A DNA stretch of 64,000 nucleotides, taken from Herbaspirillum sp. ST 5-3. GTDB lineage: Bacteria; Pseudomonadota; Gammaproteobacteria; Burkholderiales; Burkholderiaceae_D. Below, one piece after another: positions 53,752 through 63,857 of this stretch (its first letter is position 1; the number at the start of each line of letters is the position of its first letter). The translations under genes were made by a program, and so were the position numbers. Below the pieces are notes generated by a model. The model was not told the DNA's origin. It saw nothing but the letters and a program-made list of their open reading frames with translations, and did not search any database. The stretch is from contig NZ_STGI01000001.1 in the NCBI RefSeq assembly GCF_004804275.1, positions 124,001 to 188,000 of the forward strand, given 5' to 3'.

Positions 53752-54897
53752 CTACGCCGTTAGCAGGTCGCCGCCGCGAAACACCGCGAGCAGAAGCTTC
53801 TTGACCGGAGCGGGCAGTGGCGCATCCTGCAACTGTTCGGCGCGATACCAGACGTGACTGGCCTCCGCCGCGAGCTGGGCACGGCTCGCCAACCTGATTT
53901 GATACGGTGACACGTGCAGCTTGAAATGGGTAAATACATGCGTAAACGGCTGCAAGCGCTCGCATGAAACAACGTGGCCGAAAGATGCGAGCTTGCGCGA
54001 AACAAGTTCGTCAAACCGCTGTCTGCCTTCTCCAAGGTCGCGCTCCTCTCCCTCTAGTTCCGGAAGCGACAACAGACCGCCCCAAATCCCGCTCCCCGGT
54101 CGCTGCTCGAGCAATACGTGATCACGGTCTGTGACAACCAGCATTGCGGTAGCCCTTTCCGGAATCGCCTTCTTCGGTTTGCGTTCGGGCAGCGAATGCA
54201 CGCGGTCGCTGGCCAGCGCAATACAGCGCTGCGACAGCGGGCATTGGCGGCAGGAGGGTTTGCTGCGTGTGCAAAGCGTCGCGCCCAGATCCATCAGTCC
54301 TTGCGTGTACGCTTCAACATCCTTGCTCGGGAGGAGCGCCACGGCCCGTCGCCACAAGCCGTCTTCAACCGGCTTCGCACCCGGGAATCCCTCAATGCCG
54401 AACACCCGGGCAAATACCCGCTTGACATTGCCATCGAGGATAGCGGCGCGTGCCCCGTAGGCGAATGCGGCGATCGCAGCCGCAGTCGATCGCCCGATGC
54501 CCGGCAATTCGGCGAGCAGCTCCGGATGCTCCGGGAATTTGCCGTCGAACTCAGCGACGATTATTTGCGCGCACCGATGCAGATTGCGTGCACGCGAGTA
54601 GTAGCCGAGGCCGCTCCAATGCGACATCACTTCTTCGGAACTCGCCGCCGCCAGCGATGCGACATCGGGAAATCGCGCCAGAAAACGCTGGTAATACGGA
54701 ATAACTGCAGCCACCTGGGTCTGTTGCAGCATGATCTCCGACAGCCAGATGCGATAGGCATCGCGCGTGTTCTGCCAAGGCAGCGCATGCCGGCCATGCT
54801 GTTTCTGCCAGCGGATCACTGCTTCGGAAAAGGTGGGATCGAAAAGTGTTTCGGCGCCGTCTGCCTTCGCAGCCGGCGCTTGTGCTATGCGTTTCAT
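53752..54897 (-). CDS. mutY: A/G-specific adenine glycosylase
   Basis: A 381-residue repair glycosylase with the HhH-GPD domain: MLQQTQVAAVIPYY (~57-70), LPGIGRSTAAAIAAFAYG, catalytic Asp in DGNVKRVFAR, and the [4Fe-4S] ligands CxxxxxxCxxCxxxxxC (in CTRSKPSCRQCPLSQRC). A C-terminal Nudix-like domain follows. It removes adenine paired with 8-oxoguanine. It overlaps no gene, and the dynamin-like gene upstream is 9 nt away. Confidence 0.95.
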   Translation of the reverse strand: MKRIAQAPAAKADGAETLFDPTFSEAVIRWQKQHGRHALPWQNTRDAYRIWLSEIMLQQTQVAAVIPYYQRFLARFPDVASLAAASSEEVMSHWSGLGYYSRARNLHRCAQIIVAEFDGKFPEHPELLAELPGIGRSTAAAIAAFAYGARAAILDGNVKRVFARVFGIEGFPGAKPVEDGLWRRAVALLPSKDVEAYTQGLMDLGATLCTRSKPSCRQCPLSQRCIALASDRVHSLPERKPKKAIPERATAMLVVTDRDHVLLEQRPGSGIWGGLLSLPELEGEERDLGEGRQRFDELVSRKLASFGHVVSCERLQPFTHVFTHFKLHVSPYQIRLASRAQLAAEASHVWYRAEQLQDAPLPAPVKKLLLAVFRGGDLLTA

Positions 54898-54906
54898 GTC
54901 AGGCTG

Positions 54907-56844
54907 TCAGGCCGCCGCCTTGAGCGCGGCGAGTTCGGCGGAAATGGCTTTCTTGAGTTCGGCCTCCAGCATCAGAAGCGTCTTCTTCTGTTCTTCCAGT
55001 TCGGCCTGCATCTTCTCCAGCGTCTCGATCTTTTCTTCCAGCGTGTCGGTCGCGAGGTGGATGCGTTCGATCGACTGCTTGCGCTTCTTCAGCTGCGAAC
55101 GGTGCTCCCAGATCTGTGCCTCCAGCGGCGCCATCACCACCTTCAGCCAGGCTTCCACATCGCGATTGGCCTGCAGGAAACTTTGCTTCACGCGTGATGC
55201 AATCGAGTCGAAGAACTTCGTCATCAATACCACTTGGGGAGTGGTCATGATCGCCGCGGTGCCGAACTGTTTGTGGTACACGCCTTCAATCATCTCGATT
55301 TCCTTGCGGTATTTCTCGAGCGAGAAAGGCATGGGCGAAGAAAGTGCAAGGCCGTGTTCGGTCGAGAATTTGCGATACATCACGGTCATCATCGCCGTGA
55401 TTTCCTCGATCTTCCGATTGGAGAGATCCAGGTTGTTCTGAATCTGCTCGAAGAAGGTCTTCACTGCAGTGCGCAATCCGGCCGAGAAGCGGCTCTTCTC
55501 CATGGCATCGCGCGTGCGACGAATGTCTTCCTTCAGGATGTCCATTCCGAGGCTGGTGAACACCTCAGTCGACAAGCGGGTAAATACGGCGCGTGTGCCC
55601 TGGAGCTTCATCAGACTGGCATCGAACTCTTTTTTCTCGAGTTCGACGCGTTTCATCATGTGCTCGATGATGTTCTGATTCTTGCCGCGCAGGCTCTTGA
55701 GTTCCACCAACTGCTCCACGACGCTGCGCGCACGCGCGGCCAGCAACTGCTGCTTGGACGCCGTCAACTCCTGCATCTCCGCCTTCAGTTGGCCGCGCAC
55801 GATTTCCTGCTTGCTCGGGATCAGTTCGCCGGACAAGGCCGTTTCCAGCAACGGCAGACGACTCTTTGCCAACAGTTCAGGATCGCGGTTGACCTTGCCA
55901 ACCAGGCCTTTTTGCGCGGAAATCGGGAATACCTGCTGCGGCGAGAGATGCAAGGTCTGTGCAACACTTGCAACCTGCTTGTCGATCTGCTGTTCGATCT
56001 CCTCCGCGCTGCGCAATTCATCCCACATGCTGTCGATCTTGTTCAACACCACCATACGCGCGGGACCACCGCCGATATGGTCGCGCCACACGTCGATGTC
56101 ACTCCTGGTCACACCGGTATCGGCCGCCAGGATGAACAGAACTGCATGGGCATTCGGGATCAGGTTCAGCGTCAGTTCCGGTTCGGTACCGATGGCATTC
56201 AGGCCCGGCGTGTCGATGATGACCAATCCCTGCTTCAGCAGCGGGTGCGGGAAATTCACGATCGCATGACGCCACTGCGAAATTTCAACCAGCCCATCGT
56301 TACCCATTGCCAGGGACGCATCCGGATCATCCTCATGGTACAAACCATAACGCTTTGCCTCCTCGACCGAGACGCGCTTGGTCAGGCTCACCTGCTTGAA
56401 CGCCTCAAGCATGCCTTCGCCCGAATGAATGTCGAGCGGCAACACACTCCAGACGTGGCTTTGCTCTTTGAAATCGCTGGTCGATGCAGCTTCCGCGCGC
56501 GTCTCGATCGGAAGCAGCCGAATCGATGGCGGAAAGGTTTCGTCGTACAGGAGTTCGGTCGGACACATCGTTGTGCGCCCGGCAGACGAGGGCAGAATAC
56601 GCTGGCCGTAATCCGCGAAAAAGATTGCGTTGATCAGCTCGGACTTGCCGCGGGAAAATTCCGCGACAAAAGCAATCGACAACTTGTCGTCCGCAAGGCG
56701 CGCCTGCAGGCGCGAGAAGCGCTGATCGCTCGCCGAATCAGCCAGATCAGATGCGCCGACGCAGGCCCGGTAGCGCTCAAGCGCAGACATTACCCCGCTA
56801 CGCCAGCTGCTGTATTCCTGGAACTTTTGGACCAGATTGCTCAC
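54907..56844 (-). CDS. Bacterial dynamin-like GTPase
   Basis: A 645-residue protein. The GTPase domain has P-loop AEFSRGKSELINA (G66 K67 S68), a G2 threonine in GRTTMCPTE, G3 DTPG (~211-214) and G4 NKID (~268-271). Long helical regions follow, ending in a strong coiled coil (~580-640, Glu/Lys/Leu-rich). No clear transmembrane segment was seen. Dynamin-like proteins in bacteria remodel or guard membranes, and some act in chromosome or phage responses. It lies between mutY and mutM on the same strand with short gaps (9 and 49 nt), so it may share their transcript. Confidence 0.85.
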   Translation of the reverse strand: MSNLVQKFQEYSSWRSGVMSALERYRACVGASDLADSASDQRFSRLQARLADDKLSIAFVAEFSRGKSELINAIFFADYGQRILPSSAGRTTMCPTELLYDETFPPSIRLLPIETRAEAASTSDFKEQSHVWSVLPLDIHSGEGMLEAFKQVSLTKRVSVEEAKRYGLYHEDDPDASLAMGNDGLVEISQWRHAIVNFPHPLLKQGLVIIDTPGLNAIGTEPELTLNLIPNAHAVLFILAADTGVTRSDIDVWRDHIGGGPARMVVLNKIDSMWDELRSAEEIEQQIDKQVASVAQTLHLSPQQVFPISAQKGLVGKVNRDPELLAKSRLPLLETALSGELIPSKQEIVRGQLKAEMQELTASKQQLLAARARSVVEQLVELKSLRGKNQNIIEHMMKRVELEKKEFDASLMKLQGTRAVFTRLSTEVFTSLGMDILKEDIRRTRDAMEKSRFSAGLRTAVKTFFEQIQNNLDLSNRKIEEITAMMTVMYRKFSTEHGLALSSPMPFSLEKYRKEIEMIEGVYHKQFGTAAIMTTPQVVLMTKFFDSIASRVKQSFLQANRDVEAWLKVVMAPLEAQIWEHRSQLKKRKQSIERIHLATDTLEEKIETLEKMQAELEEQKKTLLMLEAELKKAISAELAALKAAA

Positions 56845-56893
56845 GTTATCCCCGACTTAATTGCTGACAGGATCGAATCTAGCACACCCGTAC

Positions 56894-57715
56894 TCATTTT
56901 TGACAATTCGGACAATAGAAGGTCGAGCGCTGCCCCTGCTTCAGCTGCCGCACCGGGTTGCCGCATACGCGGCATGGCTGGTCTGCCCGATCATACACAA
57001 AGTAGCTCTGCTGAAAGTAGCCGGGCTGGCCATTCACGGCCATGAAATCCCGCAGCGTGCTTCCGCCCTGCGCTATGGCCGCCGCCAGGGTTTCACGAAT
57101 CGCCGCGACCAGTTTTTCATAGCGCGCCAGCCCTATACGGCTTGCTGCCGTCTTCGGGTTGATGCCGGCCTTGAACAAGCTCTCCGACGCATAAATGTTG
57201 CCGACACCGACCACGATGTCGCCCGCCAGCAACACCTGCTTGATCGCCGCGCTGCGCTTTCGTGTCTGACGATACAAAAGCTGCGCCGAAAACGCCTCTT
57301 CAAGCGGTTCCACTCCCAAACCGCGCAACAACAGATGTTCATCGATCGCTCCGTCTTCGCGGCCATGCCAGAGCACTGCGCCGAAACGGCGCGGATCCGT
57401 CATTCGCAACACCTGACCATCGACCTCCATGTCGAAGTGATCGTGCTTTTGTGGTGGCGTATCTTTCGGCAAGACACGCAGATGTCCCGACATCCCGAGA
57501 TGCACGATCAACGTGCCGTGATCGAATTCAATCAGCAAATACTTGCCGCGCCGTCTCGTGATGCGAATACGGCGGCCGCAAATATGACGATCAAGATCCG
57601 CAGGGAACGGCCAGCGCAAGCCCTCGTGGCGCAAGATCACGGCGCTGACGACCCGCCCTTCCAGGTGAGGAGCGACGCCGCGGCGAGTAACTTCTACTTC
57701 TGGCAATTCTGGCAT
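56894..57715 (-). CDS. mutM: Formamidopyrimidine-DNA glycosylase
   Basis: A 273-residue glycosylase/AP lyase starting MPELPEVE (catalytic Pro2, Glu3), with the beta-elimination lysine in RRGKYLL (~57), H2TH domain ([16 protein letters not shown]) and a C-terminal zinc finger CxxC...CxxC (CRVC and CPNC). It excises 8-oxoguanine. ATG 57715 is required because the N-terminal Pro is catalytic; the ten-codon open extension upstream is not used. Confidence 0.97.
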   Translation of the reverse strand: MPELPEVEVTRRGVAPHLEGRVVSAVILRHEGLRWPFPADLDRHICGRRIRITRRRGKYLLIEFDHGTLIVHLGMSGHLRVLPKDTPPQKHDHFDMEVDGQVLRMTDPRRFGAVLWHGREDGAIDEHLLLRGLGVEPLEEAFSAQLLYRQTRKRSAAIKQVLLAGDIVVGVGNIYASESLFKAGINPKTAASRIGLARYEKLVAAIRETLAAAIAQGGSTLRDFMAVNGQPGYFQQSYFVYDRADQPCRVCGNPVRQLKQGQRSTFYCPNCQK

Positions 57716-57780
57716 TGTTGGAGCAAACTCTTTGCAGAAAGACAAACTTGACGTGAGACATGCATGATATGACTAATCTT

Positions 57781-57839
57781 CATTGTACAAATAGTTGCGC
57801 GCGCGATCACCGGCTTAAGGAAGCACTACTTGTACAATG
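57781..57839. promoter_or_regulatory. Paired 10-bp inverted repeat in the mutM/TPR divergent promoter region
   Basis: CATTGTACAA (57781-57790) and TTGTACAATG (57830-57839) are perfect inverted arms, 49 bp centre to centre. Each arm contains the palindrome TTGTACAA and, reading outward, a -10-like TACAAT on the strand facing the adjacent gene. They may be two operators, two divergent -10 elements, or both. The plus copy lies ~75 nt before the lipoprotein start. Confidence 0.45.
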
Positions 57840-57913
57840 AGGCCTCGGAGCGCATGTGCACGCCCCGCCGTTGGGCGTAGAATTAGCTTTGCTTGAATAG
57901 CTGGAAATTTCCC

Positions 57914-59722
57914 TTGAAAAACACTCTTCTTATTGTAACTGCGTCGATCGCGTTGTCTGCATGCGCAACATGGAACCCCGAAACCTTCCCGCCGATGGCC
58001 GGATCATCGGCTCAGGCAGCAAGCCACGAGAAGTTTTCGCCGAGAAAACAAGCAGTCAGTCGCAAGTCGGACTCCCTTGCAGACACTCCCAAGGTGGAAG
58101 ATCCTTTGCCCGAGGTCGAACTCTCTGAAGAGCTGCTCTTCAAGCTGCTGAGTTCGGAAATTGCTTTCCAGCGAGGCGATTGGCAAACGGCCTATGTGAC
58201 ACTGCTGGGCGTTGCGCAACAAACGCGCGATCCCCGCATTGCACGCCGCGCCGCAGAAATAGCTCTGTCCGCCAAGCAGGCCGATGAAGCGCTTGCCGCG
58301 GTTCGTCTGTGGCGCGCCCTGGCTCCGCATTCGGACGAGGCGACGCAATACTATCTGAGCTTCGTGATACTGAGCGACAGGCTCGCCGAAGCCAAGCCGA
58401 TTCTTGAAGAGCGCATGAAAGAGGCGCGCCCTCAAACTCGCGGACTGCTGGCGTTTCAGATGCAGCGCCTGCTCGCCCGAGCCAAGGACAAGACCGAGGC
58501 ATTCTCGCTGCTGGAAGAAGTGCTGACCCCGTATCTCGACCTCCCGGAAGCGCACCTCGCACTTGCCCAGGGCGCCTATGCCAGAGGCGACACCGAGCGC
58601 GCGCAACAAGAGGCGCTGTCGGCACTCAAGGTCAAACCCGATTCGGAACTCGCCATCCTTGCGCTTGCACAAGTCACGCCCGACAAGGACGAGGCCAGCA
58701 AACTATTGGTCAGGTTCCTTGCCAAGTACCCGAAATCGCGTGACGTGCGCATGGCCTATGCGCGCATGCTGGTAGAAGAAAAACAGTACGGCAAGGCGCG
58801 CAGCGAGTTTGAAACCTTGGTCAAGAATCAGCCGGACGATCTCACCTCACTGTATGCGCTCGGCGTATTGTGCATGCAAACCAGCGACCTGAAGGCAGCC
58901 GAAAAATACCTCACCACCTATCTGAACGTGCTCGCAGCCAAGCCGGAGGAAGAGCGCGATTCGACGCAAGCCTTGCTACTGCTTGCGCAGATTGCGGAAG
59001 AACGCAACGATTCCGAAGCCGCCCTCAAATGGCTGGCGCAAGTCGAACCCGGCGAAGCCTACCTGAGCGCACAAGTCAAGCGTGCACAGGTCGTTGCCAA
59101 GCGCGGAGATCTTGAAGGCGCACGCAAGCTGCTGCACGAAACCAATACCAGCGGCGAACGCGAAAAGTCGCAGCTCATCCTGGCTGAAAGCCAGCTCCTG
59201 CGTGATGCGAATCGGCTGCAGGAATCGATGGCGGTGCTCAAGGACGGCTTGCATCAGTTTCCGAACGATACCGACCTGCTCTACGACTACGCGATGGCAG
59301 CGGAAAAAGGTTCGCAGTGGGATTTGATGGAAACCACGCTGCGCAAGATCATGGAACTCGCGCCCAACAATCAGCATGCCTACAACGCGCTCGGATACTC
59401 GCTCGCGGAACGCAATATCCGCCTCGACGAGGCGCTTTCCCTGATCGAAAAGGCGTTAAAACTTGCACCGGATGATCCGTTCATCATGGACAGCATGGGA
59501 TGGGTGCAATTCCGGCGCGGCAAATTGAAAGAAGCTGAAGATCTGTTGCGCCAGGCGTATCAGTTGCGGCCGGATGTCGAAATCGCGGCGCATCTCGGTG
59601 AAGTTCTGTGGGTGAAAGGACAGAAGGACGACGCGCAGAAGCTCTGGCGCGACGCGAAGTCAAAGGACCCACAAAACGACACGCTCAAGAACACGCTGGC
59701 GCGCCTGAACGTGAGCCTATGA
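57914..59722 (+). CDS. Tetratricopeptide-repeat lipoprotein
   Basis: A 602-residue protein with a lipoprotein signal peptide (KNTLLIVTASIALSAC, lipobox LSAC) and TPR units across most of the remainder (for example DLKAAEKYLTTYL; NAYNALGY-like HAYNALGYSLAERN; DSMGWVQFRRGKLKEAEDLLR near the C-terminus). The start is TTG 57914 with GGAAA upstream; an upstream TTG (57893) is less well placed. Probably anchored in the outer membrane and acting as a scaffold; it overlaps lolB by 4 nt, so a link to lipoprotein or envelope assembly is plausible. Function not known. Confidence 0.82.
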   Translation: MKNTLLIVTASIALSACATWNPETFPPMAGSSAQAASHEKFSPRKQAVSRKSDSLADTPKVEDPLPEVELSEELLFKLLSSEIAFQRGDWQTAYVTLLGVAQQTRDPRIARRAAEIALSAKQADEALAAVRLWRALAPHSDEATQYYLSFVILSDRLAEAKPILEERMKEARPQTRGLLAFQMQRLLARAKDKTEAFSLLEEVLTPYLDLPEAHLALAQGAYARGDTERAQQEALSALKVKPDSELAILALAQVTPDKDEASKLLVRFLAKYPKSRDVRMAYARMLVEEKQYGKARSEFETLVKNQPDDLTSLYALGVLCMQTSDLKAAEKYLTTYLNVLAAKPEEERDSTQALLLLAQIAEERNDSEAALKWLAQVEPGEAYLSAQVKRAQVVAKRGDLEGARKLLHETNTSGEREKSQLILAESQLLRDANRLQESMAVLKDGLHQFPNDTDLLYDYAMAAEKGSQWDLMETTLRKIMELAPNNQHAYNALGYSLAERNIRLDEALSLIEKALKLAPDDPFIMDSMGWVQFRRGKLKEAEDLLRQAYQLRPDVEIAAHLGEVLWVKGQKDDAQKLWRDAKSKDPQNDTLKNTLARLNVSL

Positions 59723-60342
59723 TTGAACGCATTGCCCGGCGCGCATTTGCCGGCGCGCTGACCCTGTCGCTGTTGGCCGGATGCGCAAGCCTCTCTCCCC
59801 CGGCCACAGTTGACCGGCCGACCGCCGCTCGTCCTTACCATGCCGCAATCGACTTCACTGGACGGCTGTCAGTACGATACCAGGGTCCGCGCAATGAAGA
59901 GGCCCTGCACGGCAGTTTCCTCTGGTCACAAACGCCGGCGAGCACCAAGGTCAGCTTGCTGTCGCCTTTGGGCCAAACCATCGCGGTCATCGACGTCACG
60001 CCGGATGGTGCGACCCTGACCGAAAACGGGCAGACGCTACGCAGTGCATCCGATGTCGACGATCTGACCGCGCAAACCCTGGGCTGGCCGTTACCGGTTG
60101 CCGGTTTGCGCGAGTGGCTGCAAGGTTTTGCGCTGGATGCCGGAGGCCGACGCTTTGTCGCGACACCCGGTGCGCCGGAAGTCACGACGAAAGACGGATG
60201 GCGAATCCGCTACGCCAACTGGCAAGACGACGCTTCCTCGAAGGTACAATACCGTCCGAAACGCATCGACCTTGCGCGCCTCACGGAGCAAGCCGGCGAT
60301 GTCTCCATTCGTATCGTCATCGACTCATGGCAAGCTCACTGA
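59719..60342 (+). CDS. lolB: Outer-membrane lipoprotein receptor LolB
   Basis: A 207-residue lipoprotein with signal peptide and lipobox LLAGC (Cys ~22) and the LolB fold ([26 protein letters not shown], split across ~47-72; [16 protein letters not shown]). It accepts lipoproteins from LolA and inserts them into the outer membrane. The ATG overlaps the TPR gene stop (ATGA), and ispE starts inside its last codons. Confidence 0.92.
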   Translation: MIERIARRAFAGALTLSLLAGCASLSPPATVDRPTAARPYHAAIDFTGRLSVRYQGPRNEEALHGSFLWSQTPASTKVSLLSPLGQTIAVIDVTPDGATLTENGQTLRSASDVDDLTAQTLGWPLPVAGLREWLQGFALDAGGRRFVATPGAPEVTTKDGWRIRYANWQDDASSKVQYRPKRIDLARLTEQAGDVSIRIVIDSWQAH

Positions 60343-61205
60343 ACAACTGCCCTGCTCCAGCCAAGCTCAATCTTTTTCTGCACGTCACCGGCCGGCGTGC
60401 TGACGGCTATCATCTGCTGCAGACGGTTTTCCAACTGATCGACTACGGCGACCTGCTGCACTTCGATGTGCGTGATGACGGGATAGTTCGGCGCATCACG
60501 GAAATTGAAGGCGTACCCGAGGAAACCGACCTGATCGTTCGCGCAGCAAAACTGCTGAAAACTGCCGCCGTGAACCAGTCGATGCAACAGCCCGGCGTTG
60601 ACATTCGCATCGAAAAACGACTGCCGATGGGCGGCGGACTTGGCGGCGGCTCGTCCGACGCAGCAACCACCCTGATCGCACTGAATCATTTATGGCAAAC
60701 CGGCCTTACGCGTCAGGAGCTGATGAAGCTCGGCCTTCAACTGGGCGCCGATGTGCCGTTTTTCATCTTTGGGCAAAACGCGTTTGCCGAAGGCATCGGC
60801 GAAGCGCTGGCGCCGGTTGCGACTCCCGATTGCTGGTATGTCGTCATCGAGCCCGGCGTATCGGTGCCGACCGCGGCGATTTTTTCCGATCCGGATTTGA
60901 CAAGAGACACGAAACCCGTCAGAATATCGGACTTTCCTGAAGCATCTACCGGCTTCGGAAAAAACGACCTGCAAGTCGTGGCTACCAAGCTATTCCCTCC
61001 CATCGCAGAAGCCATAAAATGGCTGCGACAGTACGGAGATGCAAGGATGACCGGTTCGGGAGCTTGTGTGTTTTGTGCGTTTTCGCAAGAGCAGCAAGCA
61101 GACGAAGTGCTGGAAGAAGTGCACAAAACGGGATCGGCGCAATGGAAAGCCTGGAAAGCCAAATCGATCGAGCGTCACCCGCTCTCGTATTTGCTGGAGT
61201 CGTAA
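60327..61205 (+). CDS. ispE: 4-diphosphocytidyl-2-C-methyl-D-erythritol kinase
   Basis: A 292-residue GHMP kinase with [19 protein letters not shown] (~10-28), the phosphate loop [17 protein letters not shown] (~99-115) and the C-terminal MTGSGACVF. It phosphorylates CDP-ME in the MEP isoprenoid route, which feeds ubiquinone and undecaprenyl synthesis. It starts 16 nt inside lolB. A 7-bp hairpin (GTTGCAT/ATGCAAC, 61224-61245) follows the stop without a T-run. Confidence 0.95.
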   Translation: MASSLNNCPAPAKLNLFLHVTGRRADGYHLLQTVFQLIDYGDLLHFDVRDDGIVRRITEIEGVPEETDLIVRAAKLLKTAAVNQSMQQPGVDIRIEKRLPMGGGLGGGSSDAATTLIALNHLWQTGLTRQELMKLGLQLGADVPFFIFGQNAFAEGIGEALAPVATPDCWYVVIEPGVSVPTAAIFSDPDLTRDTKPVRISDFPEASTGFGKNDLQVVATKLFPPIAEAIKWLRQYGDARMTGSGACVFCAFSQEQQADEVLEEVHKTGSAQWKAWKAKSIERHPLSYLLES

Positions 61206-61264
61206 CTCAAGAATTCGTTTGGCGTTGCATGAAACATGATGCAACGGCAGACAACCGGTTGTGT

Positions 61265-61341
61265 AGGGGAATCGCCAAGCTGGTTAAGGCACCGGATTTT
61301 GATTCCGGCATTCCAAGGTTCGAATCCTTGTTCCCCTGCCA
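61265..61341 (+). tRNA. tRNA-Gln (anticodon TTG)
   Basis: A 77-nt cloverleaf with acceptor AGGGGAA/TTCCCCT (61265-61271 with 61331-61337), discriminator G and encoded CCA (61339-61341). The anticodon stem is CCGGA/TCCGG around loop TTTTGAT with anticodon TTG (61299-61301). The T-arm has GGTTCGAATCC. It lies between ispE and prs, as usual in betaproteobacteria. Confidence 0.97.
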
Positions 61342-61438
61342 TTAAAACAAAGAAGAAACCAATAAGCCGCCAACGCAAGACGACAAGTCAAGTTTTGGCG
61401 GCTTTTCATCCTTTTAAACCGTTTGCTTTAGGTGTGTC

Positions 61439-62389
61439 ATGGCGCTTGAGAACCTGATGGTCTTTACCGGCAACGCGAACCCGGACCTGGCCGCCGGGGT
61501 AGTCAAGCAGCTGGGTATTCCGCTTGGCAAAGCCGTTGTATCGAAATTTTCCGATGGCGAAGTCATGGTGGAAATCAACGAAAACGTCCGCGGCAAGGAT
61601 GTGTTCGTTTTGCAATCAACCTGTGCGCCGACCAACGACCACCTGATGGAAATCATGTTGATGGTCGATGCTCTGAAGCGCGCATCGGCTGGTCGTATCA
61701 CTGCTGCGATCCCTTATTTCGGCTATGCCCGCCAGGACCGCCGCCCGCGTTCCGCGCGCGTTGCGATTTCCGCCAAGGTCGTTGCCAACATGCTGCAGCA
61801 GGCCGGTGTCGATCGTGTCCTGATCATGGATCTGCATGCCGACCAGATCCAGGGCTTCTTCGATATCCCGGTTGACAACATCTATGCGTCGCCGATCCTG
61901 CTGGGCGACCTGGTGGAAAAGAATTACGACGATCTGCTGGTCGTCTCGCCAGACGTCGGCGGCGTGGTTCGCGCCCGTGCACTAGCAAAGCGCATGAATT
62001 GCGACCTCGCGATCATCGACAAGCGCCGTCCGAAGGCGAATGTTTCGGAAGTCATGCACATCATCGGCGAAGTCGAAGGCCGCAACTGCGTGATCATGGA
62101 CGACATGGTTGATACCGCAGGCACGCTGACCAAGGCAGCCGAAGTCTTGAAAGAACGCGGCGCGAAGAAAGTCGTGGCCTACTGTACTCACCCGGTGCTG
62201 TCCGGTCCGGCCATCGAGCGCATCATCACCTCGCCGCTGGATGAACTGGTCGTCACTGACACCATCCCGCTGACTGCCGCTGCAAAGGCCTGCACCAAGA
62301 TTCGTCAATTGACCGCCGCCGGCCTGCTGGCCGAGACGTTCAAGCGCATCACCAAGGGCGATTCCGTCAGCTCGCTGTTCGTCGATTAA
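61439..62389 (+). CDS. prs: Ribose-phosphate pyrophosphokinase
   Basis: A 316-residue class I PRPP synthetase. It has [16 protein letters not shown] (~38-53), [12 protein letters not shown] (~91-102), [11 protein letters not shown] (~129) and the PRPP-binding [13 protein letters not shown] (~219-231). It makes PRPP from ribose-5-phosphate and ATP. AGGTG precedes the ATG. Confidence 0.97.
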   Translation: MALENLMVFTGNANPDLAAGVVKQLGIPLGKAVVSKFSDGEVMVEINENVRGKDVFVLQSTCAPTNDHLMEIMLMVDALKRASAGRITAAIPYFGYARQDRRPRSARVAISAKVVANMLQQAGVDRVLIMDLHADQIQGFFDIPVDNIYASPILLGDLVEKNYDDLLVVSPDVGGVVRARALAKRMNCDLAIIDKRRPKANVSEVMHIIGEVEGRNCVIMDDMVDTAGTLTKAAEVLKERGAKKVVAYCTHPVLSGPAIERIITSPLDELVVTDTIPLTAAAKACTKIRQLTAAGLLAETFKRITKGDSVSSLFVD

Positions 62390-62395
62390 GTTTTC

Positions 62396-62418
62396 CCCGT
62401 TGCTCTTCGAGGAACGGG
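62396..62418 (+). terminator. Hairpin between prs and rplY, possible terminator or attenuator
   Basis: CCCGTTGCTC and GAGGAACGGG (62396-62418) form a stem with one G-G mismatch and a 3-nt loop, followed by TTTTC. A partial terminator would allow some readthrough into rplY. Confidence 0.45.
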
Positions 62419-62485
62419 TTTTCAGGTCCCCTGGTCGCGGGGGATTCAACGCAAGGCTGCGCCTTGCATACATTGGAGCTTAAAA

Positions 62486-63097
62486 ATGAAAGTTGTCGCA
62501 TTCCCACGCAAAGAGCAGGGGTCCGGAGCGAGCCGCCGCCTGCGCAATGCGGGCCAAACCCCGGCCATCATCTATGGTGGCGCCGCTGCGCCGGTTACCG
62601 TCGCACTGGACCACAATGCGCTGTACCACGCGCTGAAGAAAGAAGCCTTCCATTCGTCGATCCTCGACATGGAAATCGAAGGCAAGATCGAAAAGGTTCT
62701 GCTGCGCGACGTTCAGATGCACGCGTACAAACAGCTGGTCCTGCACGCTGACTTCCAGCGCGTCGATGCAAGCCAGAAGATCCACGTGAAGGTGCCGCTG
62801 CACTTCGTGAACGCGGACGTTGCACCGGCAGTGAAGCTGGGCGGCGCAATCGTCAGCCACGTGATGAACGAACTGGACATCACCTGCTTGCCGGGCGATC
62901 TGCCGGAATTCGTCGAAGTCGACCTGTCGACGATCGAAGCCGGCGCGTCCCTGCACCTGTCCGACATCAAGTTGCCGAAGGGCGTGGTTGCCGTCGCGCA
63001 CGACAATCCGACCATCGCTACCGCGAGCGTTCCGGCCGGCCAGGTGTCCGCTGACGAAGCGGCAGCAGGCGAAGCAACTGAAGGCGAGAAGAAGTAA
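62486..63097 (+). CDS. rplY: Ribosomal protein bL25 (Ctc/TL5 type)
   Basis: A 203-residue long-form bL25. The N-terminal 5S rRNA-binding domain ([20 protein letters not shown], ~10-29) is followed by the TL5 C-terminal beta domain ([18 protein letters not shown]) and an Ala/Glu-rich tail. It binds 5S rRNA in the central protuberance. An RBS TTGGAGC precedes the ATG. Confidence 0.95.
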   Translation: MKVVAFPRKEQGSGASRRLRNAGQTPAIIYGGAAAPVTVALDHNALYHALKKEAFHSSILDMEIEGKIEKVLLRDVQMHAYKQLVLHADFQRVDASQKIHVKVPLHFVNADVAPAVKLGGAIVSHVMNELDITCLPGDLPEFVEVDLSTIEAGASLHLSDIKLPKGVVAVAHDNPTIATASVPAGQVSADEAAAGEATEGEKK

Positions 63098-63132
63098 TTT
63101 GCCCGACATTGGCAGTCATGCCAAATCAGCAG

Positions 63133-63163
63133 ACCCCGCCCCTGTGGCGGGGTTTTTGTTTTT
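63133..63163 (+). terminator. Intrinsic terminator of rplY
   Basis: ACCCCGCC (63133-63140) pairs with GGCGGGGT (63146-63153) around a 5-nt loop, followed by TTTTGTTTTT. It lies 36 nt past the rplY stop. Confidence 0.92.
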
Positions 63164-63278
63164 CGCGGCGCCTGTATCTGTTCTCAACAGATTGGACGGC
63201 GCAACGCGACATCCGTGATAATCATGGCTTTCGCCCGGGACTCATTTTCACGGGCATCGATACAGGACATGCAAACCC

Positions 63279-63857
63279 ATGCCCATTCGCCTCATCGTCG
63301 GCCTCGGCAATCCAGGCCCTGAATACGAACAAACGCGCCATAACGCGGGATTCTGGCTTGTCGACAACCTAGCCAGGAACCTGCTTCGTCGCGAAGCCCG
63401 CTTTAACGCACTGGCGGCAAAAACCGTCGTCGCCGGTCAGGAAGTCTGGCTGCTCGAGCCGCAAACTTACATGAACCGGTCCGGCCAGTCGGTCGGCGCA
63501 CTGGCACGCTTTTACAAGATCGTTCCCGATGAGATCCTGGTCGTGCACGACGAGCTTGACCTGCCTCCGGGTGCCGCAAAGATCAAGAAAGGCGGATCGT
63601 CCGGCGGGCACAACGGACTGAAAGACATTACGGCTGCGCTCGGCACGCAAGACTACTGGCGGCTGCGTATCGGGATCGGCCATCCGCGCAGCATGAATCT
63701 GCAGCAGGCGGTCGTTGACTTTGTCCTTCATCGCCCGCGCAAGGAGGAGCAGACGCTGATCAACGATGCCATCGAAAAGAGTCTGGATGTGATGCCGCTG
63801 CTCTGCGAGGGAAAGTTCGAGGCGGCGATGATGAAGCTGCATTCCACGGCAAAATGA
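63279..63857 (+). CDS. pth: Peptidyl-tRNA hydrolase
   Basis: A 192-residue Pth with [19 protein letters not shown] (catalytic His ~21), [20 protein letters not shown] (Asp ~93) and GGHNGLKDI. It releases tRNA from prematurely ended peptidyl-tRNA. Its stop overlaps the next gene's ATG. Confidence 0.96.
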   Translation: MPIRLIVGLGNPGPEYEQTRHNAGFWLVDNLARNLLRREARFNALAAKTVVAGQEVWLLEPQTYMNRSGQSVGALARFYKIVPDEILVVHDELDLPPGAAKIKKGGSSGGHNGLKDITAALGTQDYWRLRIGIGHPRSMNLQQAVVDFVLHRPRKEEQTLINDAIEKSLDVMPLLCEGKFEAAMMKLHSTAK

